Position numbers and translations under genes: made by a program. The notes beneath the pieces are model-generated. The model did not search any database, was not told the origin of the DNA, and saw nothing but the letters and a program-made list of their open reading frames with translations. A DNA stretch of 6,639 nt from DATLFQ01 sp035540915 (GTDB lineage: Bacteria > Actinomycetota > Acidimicrobiia > Acidimicrobiales > GCA-2861595), in NCBI GenBank assembly GCA_035540915.1, contig DATLFQ010000134.1:1-6639 (forward strand), written 5' to 3'. Shown in pieces: positions 5,659 to 6,639 of the stretch; the first letter of the stretch is position 1; each line of letters begins with the position of its first letter.

Positions 5659-6415
5659 GGCCCTCGGCGAGCCCACCGCACTGCGGCGGCTGGCCGGCGG
5701 GGCCTGGCGCTTCGAGGCCGGCGGCCGGGCGCTGGTGGCCAAGGCCGGCCCGGGCGCCCGTGACGAGGCGGCCGGGCTGGCCCAGCTGGCGGGCGCGGTT
5801 GGCGGTCCGCCCGTGCCCCCGGTCGTCCTCGTCGACGACGACCTGCTGGTCACCGTCGCCGTCGAGACCGGGGACCGGACGGCCGTCGCCGAGGAGCGGC
5901 TGGGCCGCGCCCTGGCCCGGCTGCACGCCGGGCCCTGGCCCACCTGGGGTGGCGGCTCCCGCTGGGTCGGCGCCTGCCGGGTGGAGAACGGGGAGCACGT
6001 GGACGGAGCGCAGTTCTACGGCCGGCGGCTGTCGGAGCTGGCTGCCCGCTGCGGCTTGGAGGCACACGTCAGCCGGGTGATGGACCGGCTCGACCGGCTG
6101 GTCCCGGCCGGGCCACCCGCCCTGGTCCACGGCGACCTGTGGTGGGGCAACGTGGTGTGGGGGCGCCACGACCGGGCCTGGTTGATCGACCCGTCCACCC
6201 ACGGCGGCCACCCCGAGGAGGACCTCGCCATGCTGGCCCTGTTCGGGGCGGTCCCCGACGGACTGCGCTGCGCCTACCACGAAGTCCTGCCGCCGGTCAC
6301 CGGCTGGCGCGAGCGAGAGGCCCTGTTCCAGCTGGCTCCCCTGCTGGTCCACGCGGTGCTGTTCGGCGGCGGCTACCGGTCCCAGGCCGAGGCGGTGGCC
6401 CGCCGCTACGGCTGA
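5621..6415 (+). CDS. Fructosamine-kinase-family protein, probable ribulosamine/erythrulosamine 3-kinase
   Basis: An APH-fold kinase of the fructosamine kinase family (PF03881), predicted to phosphorylate the 3-hydroxyl of protein-bound ketoamines so that they decompose and free the lysine. In the 264-residue reading, Lys41 (VAKAG) is the likely ATP-binding lysine, ARLHAG (98-103) the conserved helix, WVGACRVEN (115-123) and FYGRRL (132-137) family patches, HGDLWWGN (170-177) holds catalytic Asp172 and Asn177, IDPSTHGGHPEEDLAM (189-204) holds metal-binding Asp190, and LFGGGY (247-252) is the family C-terminus. The GTG at 5621 is the only usual start codon near the expected N-terminus; GAGG (5608-5611) precedes it by 9 bases. 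The frame is open back to an ATG at 5534, but that extension is Pro/Arg/Thr-rich and a shadow of the phosphatase frame. The overlap suggests translational coupling. The N-lobe is slightly short. Fructosamine specificity is not excluded. Confidence 0.9.
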   Translation: MASSPIWLARVPEALGEPTALRRLAGGAWRFEAGGRALVAKAGPGARDEAAGLAQLAGAVGGPPVPPVVLVDDDLLVTVAVETGDRTAVAEERLGRALARLHAGPWPTWGGGSRWVGACRVENGEHVDGAQFYGRRLSELAARCGLEAHVSRVMDRLDRLVPAGPPALVHGDLWWGNVVWGRHDRAWLIDPSTHGGHPEEDLAMLALFGAVPDGLRCAYHEVLPPVTGWREREALFQLAPLLVHAVLFGGGYRSQAEAVARRYG

Positions 6416-6639
6416 CCGCCGCCGGGGCGGAGGCGGTCGAGCAGGGCGCGCTTGATCTCGGGCCGAGACCCGAACACGAGGAGGAACAGCGCCTCCCGAG
6501 CCAGTCGCGGCGCGTGCTCACCGGCGCTGACCGAGCGGCTGCCCTGCTCCACCATCAGCGTGGCGGCGGCCCGCAGGGCCAGCTCCGAGGCTCGGGCGCG
6601 CGCACCCGCCATGGCGGCTGCGTCGGCTCCGTCGAGCGC
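6406..6639 (-). CDS. C-terminal fragment of a probable acyl-CoA dehydrogenase-like protein
   Basis: The last 77 residues of a minus-strand gene whose 5' part lies beyond the right edge; the frame stays open to the final base, so the ATG at 6612 is internal. The segment ELALRAAATLMVEQGSRSVS followed by HAPRLAREALFLLVFGSRP resembles the C-terminal helical domain of acyl-CoA dehydrogenase-family proteins (usual form: helix, G-G-R, then HPAQRLAREALF-like). Those enzymes are FAD-dependent and oxidise acyl-CoA thioesters, but no FAD- or active-site residue can be checked in this fragment. It is convergent with the fructosamine-kinase-family gene and their 3' ends overlap by 10 bases. The identification is from recall of C-terminal sequence only. 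Confidence 0.5.
   Translation of the reverse strand, partial: ALDGADAAAMAGARARASELALRAAATLMVEQGSRSVSAGEHAPRLAREALFLLVFGSRPEIKRALLDRLRPGGGQP

Overview
The window comes from a high-GC bacterium, most likely an actinobacterium (possibly Acidimicrobiia-like). This is inferred from strong G/C bias at third codon positions, GTG and TTG starts, TANNNT-type -10 boxes, and protein sequences that read like actinobacterial family members. No mobile element, CRISPR array, rRNA or tRNA was seen. Coding density is very high, with long non-coding opposite-strand frames as expected at this GC.

Layout, left to right. (1) 2-286, plus strand: the 3' part of an ArsR/SmtB-family repressor carrying a CVC metal-binding motif; its true start lies off the left edge. 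(2) 341-5050, minus strand: a complete four-gene carbohydrate ABC importer, transcribed right to left in the order ATPase (MalK/MsmK type), lipoprotein solute-binding protein, permease 1 and permease 2. The binding protein and permeases most resemble the AglE/AglF/AglG alpha-glucoside importer family. Permease 1 carries an insertion of about 140 residues in an extracytoplasmic loop, and that insertion contains an SdrD-B/CnaB-like beta-sandwich motif. (3) 5051-5178: a 128-bp divergent control region with a -10-like box in each direction and two short palindromes. (4) 5179-6415, plus strand: a low-molecular-weight protein tyrosine phosphatase overlapping a fructosamine-kinase-family gene. This pair matches a known bacterial gene pair implicated in removing ribose-5-phosphate and erythrose-4-phosphate glycation from proteins. 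(5) 6406-6639, minus strand: the C-terminal end of a probable acyl-CoA dehydrogenase-like protein, running off the right edge.

How the genes work together. The minus-strand operon should import an oligosaccharide: the lipoprotein captures it outside, the two permeases form the channel, and an ATPase dimer powers transport. The phosphatase-kinase pair should act in the cytoplasm on sugar-phosphate adducts of lysine side chains: dephosphorylation first, then 3-phosphorylation, which destabilises the ketoamine so that it falls off. The two units share one divergent intergenic region, so joint control is possible but not shown.

The points most worth a second look are the beta-domain inserted in the AglF-like permease, at a different loop from the P2 domain of E. 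coli MalF, and the overlapping deglycation gene pair behind a probable leaderless promoter.
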